This document shows, piece after piece, positions 31,306 through 31,629 of a DNA stretch of 31,629 bases. Every line of letters starts with the position of its first letter. Position 1 is the stretch's first letter. The position numbers and the translations under genes are program-made. The stretch is from Oscillospiraceae bacterium (lineage in GTDB: Bacteria > Bacillota > Clostridia > Oscillospirales > Ruminococcaceae): contig DPBR01000037.1 in NCBI GenBank assembly GCA_003516865.1, positions 1 through 31,629 on the forward strand, written 5' to 3'. The notes beneath the pieces are model-generated. The model saw nothing but the letters and a program-made list of their open reading frames with translations, made no database searches and was not told where the DNA came from.

Positions 31306-31629
31306 ATGAAAACAGGTCATTTATATTTTGTAATTGATGAATTTTATCAAAAATACGACCCTAATAAAATGTTGATGTGTAATAAAGAAGTAGTTAATGG
31401 GCAAAATCACGACCGTCCCTGTTTTTTTGCGCTTCGCGACAGTCGATGTGATGAAATATTTTGGCTTGTACCACTATCTTCAAAAGTTGAAAAATATAAA
31501 AATATTGTGAAGCAGAAGATAGAGAAAATGAAATCACAACACAAGAAAAATCCGCAATGCAATACAATACGGTTTGGCGAGGTAATGGGACTTGAAAGGG
31601 CGTTTCTAAGGCAACACCGCATAATCGCC
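31306..31629 (+). CDS. cptN: Type III toxin, ToxN/CptN/AbiQ-like endoribonuclease (partial)
   Basis: Open from ATG 31306 (GGAAGG 6 bases upstream) to the window edge, 108 codons without a stop. It begins MKTGHLYFVIDEFYQKYD, followed by NHDRPCFF (34-41), WLVPLSSK (53-60, probably holding the catalytic Ser/Lys), VEKYK, and CNTIRFGEV (85-93). These match, in order, the motifs I recall for ToxN-type RNases, which cut RNA unless bound by their repeat RNA. Members are usually about 150-180 residues. After the conserved AF at 99-100 the expected LIQN-type sequence is absent; the frame reads LRQHRIIA, and this DNA is the inverted copy of the left end of the window. The gene may be cut by an inserted element, or the last bases may be an assembly-edge repeat. 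Confidence 0.85.
   Translation, partial: MKTGHLYFVIDEFYQKYDPNKMLMCNKEVVNGQNHDRPCFFALRDSRCDEIFWLVPLSSKVEKYKNIVKQKIEKMKSQHKKNPQCNTIRFGEVMGLERAFLRQHRIIA
31614..31625. repeat. 12-base terminal inverted repeat, right copy
   Basis: ACACCGCATAAT, the exact reverse complement of positions 9-20. It coincides with the point where the toxin loses family similarity, which fits the edge of an inserted repeat element. Confidence 0.4.

Overview
The window looks like chromosomal DNA of an anaerobic, Gram-positive Clostridia member, most likely an Oscillospiraceae/Ruminococcaceae-type gut bacterium. This is inferred from gene content: AddAB rather than RecBCD, a class III fructose-1,6-bisphosphatase, indolepyruvate:ferredoxin oxidoreductase, a group B-like [FeFe]-hydrogenase and a FeoA-FeoB fusion. 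Strong Shine-Dalgarno sites, textbook sigma-A promoters with 17-base spacers, and conjugative-element genes typical of gut Clostridia point the same way. No species can be named from the sequence.

Region 1 (1-13,275, + strand) is a tight six-gene run from one strong promoter: an unusual eukaryote/archaea-like histidyl-tRNA synthetase, a PfkB sugar kinase, a three-part protein (Cof-type HAD phosphatase, restriction-nuclease-like domain, winged helix), addB, addA and a secreted, membrane-anchored beta-propeller protein. A separately promoted aldose-1-epimerase-like gene follows. Region 2 (13,276-24,733) is ordinary metabolism: an AraC/GyrI regulator, fbp, then on the minus strand a four-gene unit iorA-iorB-paaK-GNAT for aryl-pyruvate oxidation, preceded by a monomeric [FeFe]-hydrogenase that could reoxidise the ferredoxin iorAB reduces. 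Divergent from it is the FeoA-FeoB ferrous iron transporter.

Region 3 (24,734-31,629) is accessory DNA and looks like the eroded remains of an integrative conjugative element. It holds a decayed gene, a candidate small structured RNA with its own promoter and terminator, and a polyvalent protein (ArdC-like, MuF-C-like and N6-adenine methylase parts). That protein has lost its helicase half and carries a tnpV-like gene nested in another frame. Downstream are a Rep-like protein with a DUF6017-type domain, a tandem-HTH regulator, and finally a type III toxin-antitoxin locus (CptIN/ToxIN type) that runs off the window edge. A 16-base palindrome, consensus GTGCTACATATAGCAC, is scattered five times through this region only, twice inside the polyvalent gene in frame and once on each side of the HTH regulator.

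The most noteworthy items are the type III toxin-antitoxin locus with two 49-base antitoxin repeats, the small RNA at 25,214-25,295, the dispersed palindrome, the HAD/nuclease-like/wHTH fusion next to addAB, and the nested tnpV frame. All family assignments come from reading the sequence, not from database searches.
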